Assembly: GCA_964552035.1 (NCBI GenBank)
Contig: CAZKFN010000009.1
Location: 1-44,806 of the forward strand
DNA: 44,806 nucleotides
Source: CAZKFN01 sp964552035
GTDB taxonomy: Bacteria > Bacteroidota > Bacteroidia > Flavobacteriales_E > Vicingaceae
Direction: 5' to 3'
A program made the translations under genes and the position numbers. Numbering within the stretch: the stretch's first letter is position 1; each line of letters starts with the position of its first letter. The notes under the pieces were generated by a model. That model was not told where the DNA came from. It did no database searches and saw only the letters and a list, made by a program, of their open reading frames with translations. Positions 26,572 to 35,734 of this stretch are shown here, in pieces.

Positions 26572-27718
26572 AAGCTACCTCCTCTTTTTCTGTTTCCAAT
26601 TCCGTTTCTGCACTAACGCTTAATATAATTCCAATAGCCAAGCAAGTAAACCAAATGGATGTTCCACCCATACTAACTAGAGGTAAAGGTTGCCCTGTTA
26701 CTGGAAACAAGTTTACGGCCACAGCCATATTTATCATTGCTTGAAAAACTAAGCTAAAGCTCAAACCAATGGCCAGAAGTGCGCCAAAAGTTCCTGGAGA
26801 TCTTCTAGAAATTAAAACACCTCTATATAATAATATTAAATAAAGCATAAGCATACCAAAACCTCCTAACAAGCCATATTCCTCAATCACTGTAGCAAAA
26901 ATAAAATCAGAATAAGGATGAGGTAAAAAATTTCGTTGAGTACTTCTTCCCGGCCCTTTACCCAATAACCCACCGGTAGCAATTGCAATTTTCGACTGTT
27001 CTACCTGATAATTTTCTCCACTTTCCCCAACTGTAAAATTTTCTATTCTATTCTTCCAAGTATTTATCCTACCCGTATATCCATCCGTATTTAAAACNNN
27101 NNNNNNNAAGATTCCTACACCTATTGCTCCTATTAAAATTAGAGAAACAATATAACTTAGATTAACTCTTCCAACAAACATAATTGCTATAGAAGTAGTA
27201 AAAAGCATGGCCGCAGTGGAAAAGTTTGCCGGTAATATCAAAGCACAAATAACTAACACTGGAATCATAATTGGAACAAAAGCCCCTTTAAAATCCTTGA
27301 TATGATCTTGCTTTTTAGATAACACCCTAGCTAAAAATATAATTAAAGCCAGTTTCGCTAAATCTGAAGTTTGAAAAGATTGATTAATAACGGGAATAAC
27401 TAACCAGCGGCTAGCATTATTAATACTTTCCCCAGTAATTAAGGTAAACAACAACAAAGGGATGGCAATAATGAGGAAAATTTGCGACATCCTTGAGTAA
27501 TAACGATAATTCAACTTATGTGCAGCATACATAAAGATGAAACCTATCAATACAATAATAGAGTGTTTGAAAAGATAGTATTCCGTGTTTCCATCTTGAT
27601 ATCGATATGCTAAAGTCACTATGGAACTATAAACAACTAAAATAGATACAATAGCCAGAAGCATTGCGACTACCCAAATCACACGATCACCACGAATATA
27701 TTTATCAATCAACTTCAT
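26564..27718 (-). CDS. ftsW: Septal SEDS glycosyltransferase FtsW, interrupted by a 10-N gap
   Basis: The protein is an FtsW/RodA/SpoVE family membrane protein with about ten helices that polymerises lipid II at the septum together with FtsI. Recognisable parts are the N-terminal helices, the YRYYSRMSQIF region, SRWLVIPVINQSFQTSDLAKLALIIF (written here only as the SRWL and FQTSDLAK motifs of the family), GRINTWKNRIENF, ATGGLLGKGPGRS, DFIFATVIEEYG and the final GMLMLYLILL to GGTS block. Ten Ns (27098-27107) fall at about residues 204-207. The frame is the same on both sides if exactly ten bases are missing, but the true gap length is unknown. It sits between murD and murG, where ftsW rather than rodA is expected. 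Confidence 0.94.
   Translation of the reverse strand: MKLIDKYIRGDRVIWVVAMLLAIVSILVVYSSIVTLAYRYQDGNTEYYLFKHSIIVLIGFIFMYAAHKLNYRYYSRMSQIFLIIAIPLLLFTLITGESINNASRWLVIPVINQSFQTSDLAKLALIIFLARVLSKKQDHIKDFKGAFVPIMIPVLVICALILPANFSTAAMLFTTSIAIMFVGRVNLSYIVSLILIGAIGVGIXXXXVLNTDGYTGRINTWKNRIENFTVGESGENYQVEQSKIAIATGGLLGKGPGRSTQRNFLPHPYSDFIFATVIEEYGLLGGFGMLMLYLILLYRGVLISRRSPGTFGALLAIGLSFSLVFQAMINMAVAVNLFPVTGQPLPLVSMGGTSIWFTCLAIGIILSVSAETELETEKEEVAYA
27098..27107. other. Assembly gap of ten Ns inside ftsW
   Basis: Ten consecutive Ns mark an unresolved stretch. The coding frame continues across it with three unknown codons and one partly unknown codon. Ten is a common placeholder, so real sequence may be missing here. 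Confidence 0.97.
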
Positions 27719-27720
27719 TT

Positions 27721-29061
27721 TTATAGCGCTCTTACCGCTTTTTTAAATTGTTGTCCTCTATCTTCATAATCCTCAAAAAGATCAAAACTTGCACAAGCTG
27801 GAGAAAGCAACACCACATCCCCTTGCCTACCTATAGAGTATGCATGCCTTACAGCCTCTTCAGCTGAAAATGCTTCTATAATGGTTGAAACATCCTCTTT
27901 AAAAGCATCGATTATTTTCTGATTATTCTTTCCTAAGCAAACGACAGCTTTTACTTTATCCTTTACCAAATCTCTTAGCTCATCGTAGTCATTCCCTTTA
28001 TCTACCCCTCCTACAATCCAAATAACATTTTGGTTCATACTCTCTAGAGCATACCAAGTGGAATTAATATTCGTTGCTTTTGAGTCGTTGATAAACTCAA
28101 TACCGTGAATGGTAGCAACATGTTCTAAGCGATGCTCAATATTCTTAAAATCCGAAAGGCTTTCTCTAATTACTTCTTTTCTCAAGTCTAAAACTCTAGA
28201 AGCAATCCCAGAAGCCATTGAATTATATAAATTATGTTTCCCTTGTAGGGCTAAATCATGTATTGACATATGTAGTTGTTTATGGTTTATATTTATTATT
28301 AAATCTTCATTTTTTATATATGCTCCCTCTTCAGAAGGCTCTATTAATGAGAATGGAATTTTTTTAGCTTTAATGCTGTGTGTTTTTAATTCATTTTCTA
28401 TGATTCGGTCATCTTTACAATAGATAAAGAAGTCTTCTTCCGTAGTATTTTCTATCAATCTCATCTTTGCAGCCACATAGTTTTCAAAACTATTTCCATA
28501 GCGATCTAAATGATCGGGAGTGATGTTGAGTAGAATATTGATATTTGCTCTAAAATCACGGATGTTATCCAATTGGAAACTACTCAACTCTAAAACGATA
28601 TAATCGTAATCTTCAGTAGCTACAACCTTAGCAATACTTCTACCTACATTTCCAGCTAATCCCACATGAAGTCCGGCTTTTTTTAAAATGTGGTAGGTTA
28701 AATTGGCCGTAGTTGTTTTCCCATTGCTTCCCGTTATGGCAATTATTTTTGCGGTACAATAACGGTAGGCAAATTCTACTTCAGAAATAATTTCTGCGTT
28801 TTTTTTCAATTGCTGAACTATGCTAACCTCATCGGCTATTCCTGGACTTTTTACAATCATTTTTGCAGCAGATAAACGCTGCAAACTATGTTGTCCTTCT
28901 TCCCATTCAATTCCTTCTTTTATAAGAACTTCCTTGTACTTCTGCTTCAGCTTTCCAAAATCTGAAACAAAGGGTACAAGACCTTTACGTTTTGCTAATA
29001 AGGCAGCTCCCACTCCACTTTCTCCTCCACCTAATATGCCTATGTCAGCTTTTTTATTCAT
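27721..29061 (-). CDS. murD: UDP-N-acetylmuramoyl-L-alanine--D-glutamate ligase MurD
   Basis: This 446-residue cytoplasmic ligase adds D-Glu to UDP-MurNAc-L-Ala. The N-terminal nucleotide-sugar motif is GILGGGESGVGAALLA (8-23), the ATP loop GSNGKTT at 111-117, followed by LAGNVGRSIAKV and the LSSFQLDNI motif near residue 160. The C-terminal ligase domain has FINDSKATNINSTWYALES and the VLLSPACASFDLFEDYEDRG block typical of MurD. ftsW begins 2 bases after its stop; 42 bases separate it from mraY. Confidence 0.98.
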   Translation of the reverse strand: MNKKADIGILGGGESGVGAALLAKRKGLVPFVSDFGKLKQKYKEVLIKEGIEWEEGQHSLQRLSAAKMIVKSPGIADEVSIVQQLKKNAEIISEVEFAYRYCTAKIIAITGSNGKTTTANLTYHILKKAGLHVGLAGNVGRSIAKVVATEDYDYIVLELSSFQLDNIRDFRANINILLNITPDHLDRYGNSFENYVAAKMRLIENTTEEDFFIYCKDDRIIENELKTHSIKAKKIPFSLIEPSEEGAYIKNEDLIININHKQLHMSIHDLALQGKHNLYNSMASGIASRVLDLRKEVIRESLSDFKNIEHRLEHVATIHGIEFINDSKATNINSTWYALESMNQNVIWIVGGVDKGNDYDELRDLVKDKVKAVVCLGKNNQKIIDAFKEDVSTIIEAFSAEEAVRHAYSIGRQGDVVLLSPACASFDLFEDYEDRGQQFKKAVRAL

Positions 29062-29103
29062 TTATTTTAACTTTATTTTTCAACCTTTCTTCCTTAATCT
29101 TTG

Positions 29104-30303
29104 TTACCTCAACTTAAGAGTTACAATAGAAAGTATAGCGACCATTACGCCTACTATCCAGAACCTTGACACAATTTTAGATTCGTGATATCCCTTCTTT
29201 TGAAAGTGATGATGCAAGGGTGCCATCAAAAACACCCTCTTCCCTTCACCTGTACGTTTCTTGGTATATTTAAAATACCCCACCTGAATCATCACCGATA
29301 AATTTTCAATTAAAAACACTCCACAGAGCAGAGGAATGATTAATTCTTTCTTGATAGCCAAAGCAAAAACTGCTATAATTCCACCAAGAGCTAAACTTCC
29401 TGTATCTCCCATAAATACTTGTGCGGGATAGGAATTGTACCATAAAAACCCGACACAAGCTCCAATAAATGCCCCAATAAAAACTACCAATTCACCCGAT
29501 TCTGGGATGTACATTATATTAAGATAGTCAGCGAATATGGTATTACCCGATACATAAGCAAAAATGGCTAAGGTTACCCCTATTATTGCAGAAGTTCCAG
29601 TAGCTAATCCGTCCAATCCATCCGTTATATTAGCTCCATTAGAAACGGCAGTAATAATAAATACTACTATTGGAATATAAAGCAACCAAGTATATTCAAC
29701 AGCACTTTCACTAATCCAACTCAGCAACCAACTGTAATCAAATTCATTGTTTTTAATAAACGGAATTGTCGTTATCATCTCTTTTGTCTCTACCCAACTA
29801 AAACCACCCCCAGCATTATACACTTTATGGCTGGCAACAATTTTATCGTTAAAATACAGTACTGCTCCAACCAACAAACCCACCATCACTTGACCTATAA
29901 TTTTAAATTTTCCTGCTAACCCTTCCTTATTTTTTTTAAAAACCTTAATGTAATCATCGATAAAGCCAATTAAACCAAGTAAAACAGTAGATACAATCAT
30001 CAATAGAATATAGATGTTATTCAGTTTTGCAAAAAGTAAAGTAGGAATCAAAATGGAAGCTAGAATAATTAATCCTCCCATAGTAGGTGTTCCTTGTTTT
30101 GAATCTTCACCCGCTAATCCCAAATCTCTAACCGTTTCACCCACCTGTTTTCTTCTAAGCAGGTCGATAATTTTCTTTCCAAAAACCATAGAAATTAGCA
30201 GGGAGACTATTACGGATGCAGCAGTACGAAAAGTGATGTACTTGAAAACTCCCGCACCTGGAAGACCTAATTCATTTAAATATTCAAATAAGTGATATAA
30301 CAT
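29104..30303 (-). CDS. mraY: Phospho-N-acetylmuramoyl-pentapeptide-transferase MraY
   Basis: This 399-residue protein with about ten membrane helices joins phospho-MurNAc-pentapeptide to undecaprenyl phosphate, making lipid I. Family motifs are TPTMGGLIIL near residue 73, GFIDDYIKVFKKNKEGL with the catalytic Asp pair near 116, the NITDGLDGLATG loop near 225, FMGDTGSLALGG near 300 and PLHHHFQKKG near 368. It is slightly longer than the E. coli enzyme (360) because of a loop around residues 160-205, usual for the phylum. Two bases separate it from murE. Confidence 0.98.
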   Translation of the reverse strand: MLYHLFEYLNELGLPGAGVFKYITFRTAASVIVSLLISMVFGKKIIDLLRRKQVGETVRDLGLAGEDSKQGTPTMGGLIILASILIPTLLFAKLNNIYILLMIVSTVLLGLIGFIDDYIKVFKKNKEGLAGKFKIIGQVMVGLLVGAVLYFNDKIVASHKVYNAGGGFSWVETKEMITTIPFIKNNEFDYSWLLSWISESAVEYTWLLYIPIVVFIITAVSNGANITDGLDGLATGTSAIIGVTLAIFAYVSGNTIFADYLNIMYIPESGELVVFIGAFIGACVGFLWYNSYPAQVFMGDTGSLALGGIIAVFALAIKKELIIPLLCGVFLIENLSVMIQVGYFKYTKKRTGEGKRVFLMAPLHHHFQKKGYHESKIVSRFWIVGVMVAILSIVTLKLR

Positions 30304-30305
30304 AG

Positions 30306-31772
30306 CTAGACTTTTGTGGGGTTTAGTTCATTTAAAGCTTCAACTAAGACTTCCATATCATCAAAATGATTTCGAACTCCATTAATTTCTTGATACGTTT
30401 CGTGTCCTTTCCCTGCAACAAGGATAATATCTTCAACTTCAGCCAAGCTGCAAGCAGTTCTTATGGCCTCCTTTCGATCAACAATAGCAAGTGTTTTTCT
30501 TATTCCAGCTCGATCTAATCCGGGTTTCATTTCTTCTATAATTTCCGACGGGTCTTCTGTCCTTGGATTATCTGATGTTAGAATTACTCTATCGCTATAC
30601 AGGGCTGCTATTTTTGCCATCACTGGGCGCTTCTCCCGATCTCTATCTCCTCCGCAACCAACTACTGTAATTAGTTTTGCAGCTCGCACACCAATATTTC
30701 TTATCGTCTTTAATACATTCTCTAAAGCATCTGGACTATGTGCATAATCCACAATACCCGTAATTTTATTAATATTGATTCGCTGAAATCTTCCATCAAC
30801 TGCTGAAAGCGTACTTAAAGCAGTTAAAACTTCTACTTTGTCCATGCCCAGTAAACGAGCTGTGGCATAAACTGAAGTCAGGTTATAGGCATTAAAAAGT
30901 CCAATTAAGGGACTCCATAATTCCTCTCCATCCAACTTTAGATTAAGGCCTTCAAAACTATCGTCTATCAACTTAGCTTTAAACTCTGCTAAAGTTTTTA
31001 AAGCATAATAGTGGCGTTGTGCTTTGGTTTCTTGTAGCATTACTTCCCCATTTTTATCGTCTTTATTCGACAATGCAAAAGCCGTAGTGGGTAATTGATT
31101 AAAAAAGCTTCTTTTAGCTTCTATGTATTCTTTAAAGGTCTTATGAAAATCGAGGTGCTCATGAGTAATGTTGGTGAAAACACCTCCAGCGAAATGAAGC
31201 CCCGCAATACGATTTTGTACTACAGCATGCGAGCTAACCTCCATAAAGCAATACTCACAACCCCTTTCTACCATCTTATCTAAAAGTTGATTAAGTTGAA
31301 TAGCATCTGGGGTAGTATGTGAAGCAACAAAATCTTCATCTCCTACTTTATAGATAACTGTTGAAATCAACCCTACCTTATAACCTAAGGTTTTAAACAG
31401 CTGATACAACAAACTGGCTATCGTTGTCTTTCCATTGGTCCCTGTAACCCCTACGAGCTTAATCCTTTGAGAAGGTCGTTTGTAAAAATTTGAAGCACAC
31501 TTCCCCAATGCTTCCGATGAATTATCAACTCTAACATAAGTGCAATCTTCTTTAAGCTCACTTGGAATTTCTTCGCAAACTATTACATTAGCACCAGCAT
31601 TTATAGCTTGATCAATAAAGCGATGACCATCTACCTTGGTTCCCTTTTGAGCAAAAAAACAAGTCTGTTGTTTCACCTTTTTAGAATCAAAAGCAATAGC
31701 TTTCACCTCTACCTTATTGTCTCCTATAAGCTCTACAACTGAAACTTTATATAATAATTCTTCTAATTGCAT
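30306..31772 (-). CDS. murE: UDP-MurNAc-tripeptide synthetase MurE (meso-diaminopimelate adding)
   Basis: This 488-residue cytoplasmic ligase adds the third stem amino acid. The ATP loop GTNGKTT is at 111-117, and the carbamylated-Lys region and EVSSHAVVQNRI lie near 200. The substrate motif DNPR is at 401-404 (DNPRTEDP). DNPR is the known signature of enzymes adding meso-diaminopimelate, so the peptidoglycan should be of the A1gamma, Gram-negative type. One base separates its start from the ftsI stop. Length and domain order are standard. Confidence 0.98.
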   Translation of the reverse strand: MQLEELLYKVSVVELIGDNKVEVKAIAFDSKKVKQQTCFFAQKGTKVDGHRFIDQAINAGANVIVCEEIPSELKEDCTYVRVDNSSEALGKCASNFYKRPSQRIKLVGVTGTNGKTTIASLLYQLFKTLGYKVGLISTVIYKVGDEDFVASHTTPDAIQLNQLLDKMVERGCEYCFMEVSSHAVVQNRIAGLHFAGGVFTNITHEHLDFHKTFKEYIEAKRSFFNQLPTTAFALSNKDDKNGEVMLQETKAQRHYYALKTLAEFKAKLIDDSFEGLNLKLDGEELWSPLIGLFNAYNLTSVYATARLLGMDKVEVLTALSTLSAVDGRFQRININKITGIVDYAHSPDALENVLKTIRNIGVRAAKLITVVGCGGDRDREKRPVMAKIAALYSDRVILTSDNPRTEDPSEIIEEMKPGLDRAGIRKTLAIVDRKEAIRTACSLAEVEDIILVAGKGHETYQEINGVRNHFDDMEVLVEALNELNPTKV

Positions 31773-31773
31773 T

Positions 31774-33885
31774 TTACGAGAGTTCTATTTCTATTTTTTG
31801 ACCTTTATTAATTCTTGTGCCGGGAGCTAAAGATTGATATTTCACCATTCCTCTTCCCTTTATTTTTACAAAAAGCCCATTATTTTCTAAGAGATAAATC
31901 GCATCCCTTAAGCCCATTCCCACCACATTGGGCACTAAGTTTTCCGTTATTGCCAAAGGTTTTAAATCTACCACACTATCTTTAGTATGTGTAGTTATCC
32001 ATTCAGCATCCCTATCTATTACATTTATATTAATATCCAATAGCGAAAACACTTGTTGTGCAGTGCTACTTTTACCATGTTTGGAATAAGGAATTGCAGA
32101 CTGCGCATAATAAGGAGTACTTTCAAATTCCTTATGCATATTTAAGCTGTTGGCATAAACCTTATCCGCTACTTCTTTGAAAATAGGGCCAGCAACCAAG
32201 TTTCCATAATACACATCAGCTGATGGCGCATTTACTACTACTATACAACTGTATTGTGGATTATCTGCAGGAAAATAGCCTACAAAAGATGCTTGGTGAC
32301 TCACTTTAGAGTTATAACTATAACCGTAATTCTTATTGGCTATTTGTGCAGTCCCTGTCTTACCTGCAATTTTATAATCTGCATTCCTCAAGTTTCTTGC
32401 CGTCCCATTTTCTACAACTCCTTCCAAGGCAGTTTTAACCTTATCGATGGTTTCTTGAGAGCAGATTTTAGGATTGAGGATTTCGGTTTGAACTTCTTGT
32501 ACTATTTTCCCCCCTTGCGTTATTTTCTCAACAAATTTTGGTTTTACCATAACACCATCATTTGCAACAGCATTATAAAATGCAAGAATTTGCAATGGAG
32601 TTTGTTGTACCTCATAACCGTGAGACATCCATGCCAGTGAAATACCAGACCAACCATCGGAATTTGTATTTTTAATGTAGGGCTTCCCTTCTCCACTAAT
32701 TTCAACTCCAAGGGGAGCTCTAAGATTCATAGCATCCAGATTATCGATAAATCGCTGCGGATTTTGACCGTATGCTTTTGTAATAATTTCTGCCATTCCA
32801 ATATTAGAAGATACTTCCAAAACCCTTTGAACTGTAATTTTTCCCAGTCCTCCTTTTTCTGTGTCGTACATTAATTGATCGTAATATTGCTTCGCACCTG
32901 TACCACAATCAATAATATCATCCATATCTACAAAACCATCCTCTAAGGCACTTATCAATACTGGTAGCTTGAATGTAGAACCAGGTTCAGTGCTTTCACC
33001 AATAGCATAATTATATCCCTCATAATAATTTCCCGATACCGATCTTTTTAAGTTGGCCATTGCTCGAATGGCACCTGTTTGCACCTCCATTAAAACCACT
33101 GTACCATGATCCGCTTTATGCAACTCCAACTGTCGCATTAAAGCACTTTCTGCCACATCTTGAATATTTACATCAATGGTAGAATGAATGTCTTTGCCAT
33201 TTTCAGGACTAATTTCATTTTCATCTCCTACAGGCATCCATATTCCACCGGCAATCTTTTGCATCAAACGCTGCCCATTTATACCCGATAAAACAGAAGA
33301 ATAAGCTCCTTCCAATCCCACAGAAACATCCTCCCCCTCATAACCTATAGTTCTTGCTGCCAGCAACTTAAAAGGCAACTCTCTTTTACTGTTTTGATGA
33401 ATAATTAAACCACCACGATAACGCCCCCCTCTAAAAATTGGAAATTGCTTTAAAGTTTGTAAATCCGTGTAGCGAACATCTTTTTTAATTAAATAATAAC
33501 GCTTCCCCTCTTTCCTAGCATTAATTAAACCTTGCTTATAAGATTCTTTAGTTCTATCTTTAAATAAATCACTTAAAAGCATAGCCAAAGAGTCAATCTT
33601 TTGGTCAAATAGTGCATTGGTAATGGACTCAGTGTTTGGATCAAATCTCACTTCATAAATGGGAATTGAAGTAGCAAGTAAACTTCCATCCGCAGCATAA
33701 ATATTTCCACGAACAGCATCAATACTCTTTTCCATTAAAGTTAAACTCTGTCTTTTTTCCTCCCATTCGCTACCCTCAAAAAACTGAATATAAGCAGCCT
33801 TCCCAATGATGGCTACACCAAAAAGGCAAATAACAAAGTACAATAGGTACACCCTCCACGCTATGTCATTTTTTATTTCACTCAT
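31774..33885 (-). CDS. ftsI: Septal class B penicillin-binding protein (FtsI / PBP3) with PASTA domain
   Basis: This 703-residue protein is the septal transpeptidase, partner of FtsW. A single N-terminal membrane helix (about 12-30) is followed by the pedestal domain with MEKSIDAVRGNIYAADG. The transpeptidase motifs are S303-T-F-K306 (active-site Ser), S359-S-N361 and K509-T-G. A single PASTA domain covers about residues 640-703 (VPNVVGMGLRDAIYLLENN). The C-terminal PASTA domain is unlike E. coli FtsI and is common in Bacteroidota. Its start overlaps the ftsL end by 8 bases, indicating coupled translation. Confidence 0.96.
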   Translation of the reverse strand: MSEIKNDIAWRVYLLYFVICLFGVAIIGKAAYIQFFEGSEWEEKRQSLTLMEKSIDAVRGNIYAADGSLLATSIPIYEVRFDPNTESITNALFDQKIDSLAMLLSDLFKDRTKESYKQGLINARKEGKRYYLIKKDVRYTDLQTLKQFPIFRGGRYRGGLIIHQNSKRELPFKLLAARTIGYEGEDVSVGLEGAYSSVLSGINGQRLMQKIAGGIWMPVGDENEISPENGKDIHSTIDVNIQDVAESALMRQLELHKADHGTVVLMEVQTGAIRAMANLKRSVSGNYYEGYNYAIGESTEPGSTFKLPVLISALEDGFVDMDDIIDCGTGAKQYYDQLMYDTEKGGLGKITVQRVLEVSSNIGMAEIITKAYGQNPQRFIDNLDAMNLRAPLGVEISGEGKPYIKNTNSDGWSGISLAWMSHGYEVQQTPLQILAFYNAVANDGVMVKPKFVEKITQGGKIVQEVQTEILNPKICSQETIDKVKTALEGVVENGTARNLRNADYKIAGKTGTAQIANKNYGYSYNSKVSHQASFVGYFPADNPQYSCIVVVNAPSADVYYGNLVAGPIFKEVADKVYANSLNMHKEFESTPYYAQSAIPYSKHGKSSTAQQVFSLLDININVIDRDAEWITTHTKDSVVDLKPLAITENLVPNVVGMGLRDAIYLLENNGLFVKIKGRGMVKYQSLAPGTRINKGQKIEIELS

Positions 33886-34282
33886 GAATCAATGCCTTTT
33901 TCTCTTCTTTAGTGATTATGATTTTCTTTGGTGGTCTAACCAATTCTTTCAGACCTAATATTTCAGTTGCTTTTGCAACTTGTGACTGTTTACTGATATA
34001 CATTAAATCAGACTTCGTCGTGATATATTCTGAGCGCAGCTCTTTTACCTCATTGTTGGTTTTGTATAGCTTTCGCACTAATTTTTCTGCTTGATAACCA
34101 TTGGCGATATAACAAATTCCCAAAAAAGTAACAAAAAACAAGAAAGGCAGTACCTCTAAAGCTTTTTCACGAGACAAAAAACTCCCAGATAAGATTTCTT
34201 TAACGCTTTTAACCGTAGCGCTAGGTTTCTTACCCTCATGCTCTTCTTGCACATCTTCTATGTCTTCTATCATTTTATTCAT
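33878..34282 (-). CDS. ftsL: FtsL-like divisome membrane protein
   Basis: This 134-residue bitopic protein has a charged cytoplasmic N-terminus (about 45 residues), one membrane helix (VLPFLFFVTFLGICYIANGY, about 44-63) and a periplasmic heptad-like coiled coil (LYKTNNEVKELRSEYITTKSDLM, quoted here as the LYKTNNEV and ELRSEYITTK pieces). The topology and position between rsmH and ftsI are those of FtsL, which joins FtsQ and FtsB to the FtsWI synthase. FtsL sequences are too divergent to recognise by motif, so the call is from size, topology and context. Both ends overlap their neighbours (4 bases with rsmH, 8 with ftsI). Confidence 0.82.
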   Translation of the reverse strand: MNKMIEDIEDVQEEHEGKKPSATVKSVKEILSGSFLSREKALEVLPFLFFVTFLGICYIANGYQAEKLVRKLYKTNNEVKELRSEYITTKSDLMYISKQSQVAKATEILGLKELVRPPKKIIITKEEKKALIHE

Positions 34283-35181
34283 GCTGCTTTTTCTCCTATT
34301 CTAAGTTTTGCACTTCTTGCTCTATTATTGCTTTCTATTTCCTCTTGAGTAGGCACAATGGGCTTTCTATTTACAGGCTCAATGGGGCGAATCAATTTCC
34401 CATAAAAATCTTTTTCCTGCTTTCCTTCAAAATTTCCAGTACGAAAAAAGTTTTTGACCAGTCTATCTTCTAAAGAGTGATAAGTTATTACCGCCAATCT
34501 TCCTCCAACTTTTAAAACTTCTACAGCCTGCTCCAACATTTTTCTCAACACCTCCAGTTCGTCATTTACCTCTATTCTAATAGCCTGAAACAATTGAGCA
34601 TAGAACTGATGTTCTTTTTTAGAGGGAACAAAATCAGCTACCGCTGTTTTTAAATCAACTATGGTTTTTAATGGATTATTTGCTCTATAACTAACTACCG
34701 CATGAGCCAATTTATAGGCCGATTTTAACTCACCATAATCCCTTAAAATTCTATGCAAATCTCGTTGCTCATAGGTATTCAGCACTTTTTCAGCTGTCAA
34801 CTCCCCTGTTTGATTCATTCTCATATCCAGTTCTGCATCAAATCGAAAGGAAAAACCTCGAGCAGCCTCATCAAATTGATGAAAAGAAACTCCTAAATCC
34901 GCTAATATCCCATCGACAGGAATAGAATTGTGATAGCGTAAATAATTTTTCAGGAATTGAAAATTTTGAGGTATAAAAACAAAACGCTCATCCTTCAACA
35001 CATTTCTTTTCGCATCTGAATCTTGGTCAAAAGCAAACAATTTTCCTTCAGCGCCTAACGATTCAAGAATTTTTGAACTGTGACCTCCACTTCCAAAAGT
35101 CACGTCAACATAAATTCCAGAGGGTTGAATTGAAAGCCCTTCAATGCAAGCATCTAATAAAGCCGGCTTATGATAAACCAT
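34279..35181 (-). CDS. rsmH: 16S rRNA m4C1402 methyltransferase RsmH (MraW)
   Basis: I choose ATG 35181 (300 residues, MVYHKPALLDACIEG), because family members begin almost exactly there and a GGAGG (35194-35190) lies 8 bases upstream. Longer starts at 35187 or at TTG 35196 would bury that site. SAM-binding pieces are DVTFGSGGHSSKILE and FDQD. Conserved blocks ILADLGVSFHQFDEAARGFSF (quoted as LADLGVSFHQFD), ARAVV-like HAVVSYR, RIEVNDEL and VITYHSLEDRLVK are all present. It methylates N4 of C1402 in 16S rRNA. Its start lies inside the mraZ end (overlap of 14 bases), so expression is tied to the MraZ-controlled promoter. Confidence 0.96.
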   Translation of the reverse strand: MVYHKPALLDACIEGLSIQPSGIYVDVTFGSGGHSSKILESLGAEGKLFAFDQDSDAKRNVLKDERFVFIPQNFQFLKNYLRYHNSIPVDGILADLGVSFHQFDEAARGFSFRFDAELDMRMNQTGELTAEKVLNTYEQRDLHRILRDYGELKSAYKLAHAVVSYRANNPLKTIVDLKTAVADFVPSKKEHQFYAQLFQAIRIEVNDELEVLRKMLEQAVEVLKVGGRLAVITYHSLEDRLVKNFFRTGNFEGKQEKDFYGKLIRPIEPVNRKPIVPTQEEIESNNRARSAKLRIGEKAA

Positions 35182-35653
35182 CTTCATCGCCTCCAATTTT
35201 AAGATGATTCGAATTTCCCATAACCTCTTCAGCTAGATTTGCAAAATCCTCTGGCTCATCACTCAACAATCCATCGTATAGCTCTTTATTCCAAATTTCA
35301 ATTCGATCAGAATAAGCAAAGAGAACAAGCTCCTTTTCTAATTTGCCATACTCCTGCAAACGCTTTGGAAGAAGTATTCTACCCGTCCCATCCAAAGACA
35401 ATTCTGTTGCACCACGATAGAAATAACGAATAAAATCCCGGTTCTTTTTTACATACTGATTCAATTGATTTACCTCAGCTGAAATCCTATCCCAATCATT
35501 TTTAGGATAAAGAACCAAACATTTTTCAAAACCACGATTTACAACAAAAGACTCATTTGCCTCCGGAGACAATTGCTTACGCAGACCTGAGGGCATCATC
35601 AAACGCCCTTTAGCATCAAGCTTGCAATCATATTCTCCAATGAAATTTGTCAT
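35168..35653 (-). CDS. mraZ: MraZ, transcriptional regulator of the dcw operon
   Basis: This 161-residue protein has two SpoVT-AbrB half domains: the first at about residues 6-55 (GEYDCKLDAKGRLMMPSGLR), the second at about 85-130 (ATELSLDGTGRILLPKRL). The DxKGR and DGTGR DNA-contact motifs are both kept. MraZ forms rings and binds short tandem repeats ahead of its own gene, repressing dcw transcription in E. coli. Three matching 10-bp-spaced boxes lie 56-81 bases upstream here. A G-rich stretch (GGGGG) lies 7 bases before the ATG. It is first in the 15-kb dcw operon. Confidence 0.97.
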   Translation of the reverse strand: MTNFIGEYDCKLDAKGRLMMPSGLRKQLSPEANESFVVNRGFEKCLVLYPKNDWDRISAEVNQLNQYVKKNRDFIRYFYRGATELSLDGTGRILLPKRLQEYGKLEKELVLFAYSDRIEIWNKELYDGLLSDEPEDFANLAEEVMGNSNHLKIGGDEDGLS

Positions 35654-35690
35654 AAGAATCCCCCTAGTGGCACTTTTATCTTTAATGAAG

Positions 35691-35698
35691 TAAAATTA
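35691..35698 (-). promoter_or_regulatory. Candidate -7 element of the mraZ (dcw) promoter
   Basis: The minus strand reads TAATTTTA, one mismatch from TAnnTTTG. It would give a start near 35684 and a leader of about 30 bases. The MraZ boxes then cover the spacer and -33 region, fitting repression by blocking polymerase. No clear TTG is seen at -33. Confidence 0.3.
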
Positions 35699-35708
35699 TC
35701 AATTATTT

Positions 35709-35734
35709 TACCACATTCTACCACTTTTTACCAC
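35709..35734 (-). promoter_or_regulatory. MraZ-type operator: three direct repeats at 10-bp spacing
   Basis: On the minus strand the hexamer GTGGTA occurs three times, at 35734-35729, 35724-35719 and 35714-35709, each followed by AAAA, GAAT or AAAA-like bases, so the period is exactly 10 bp. Known MraZ sites in E. coli are three TGGGN boxes separated by 5 bases, which also gives a 10-bp period, and sit in the same place upstream of mraZ. The match in spacing, number and location makes autoregulation of the dcw operon likely. Confidence 0.75.
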
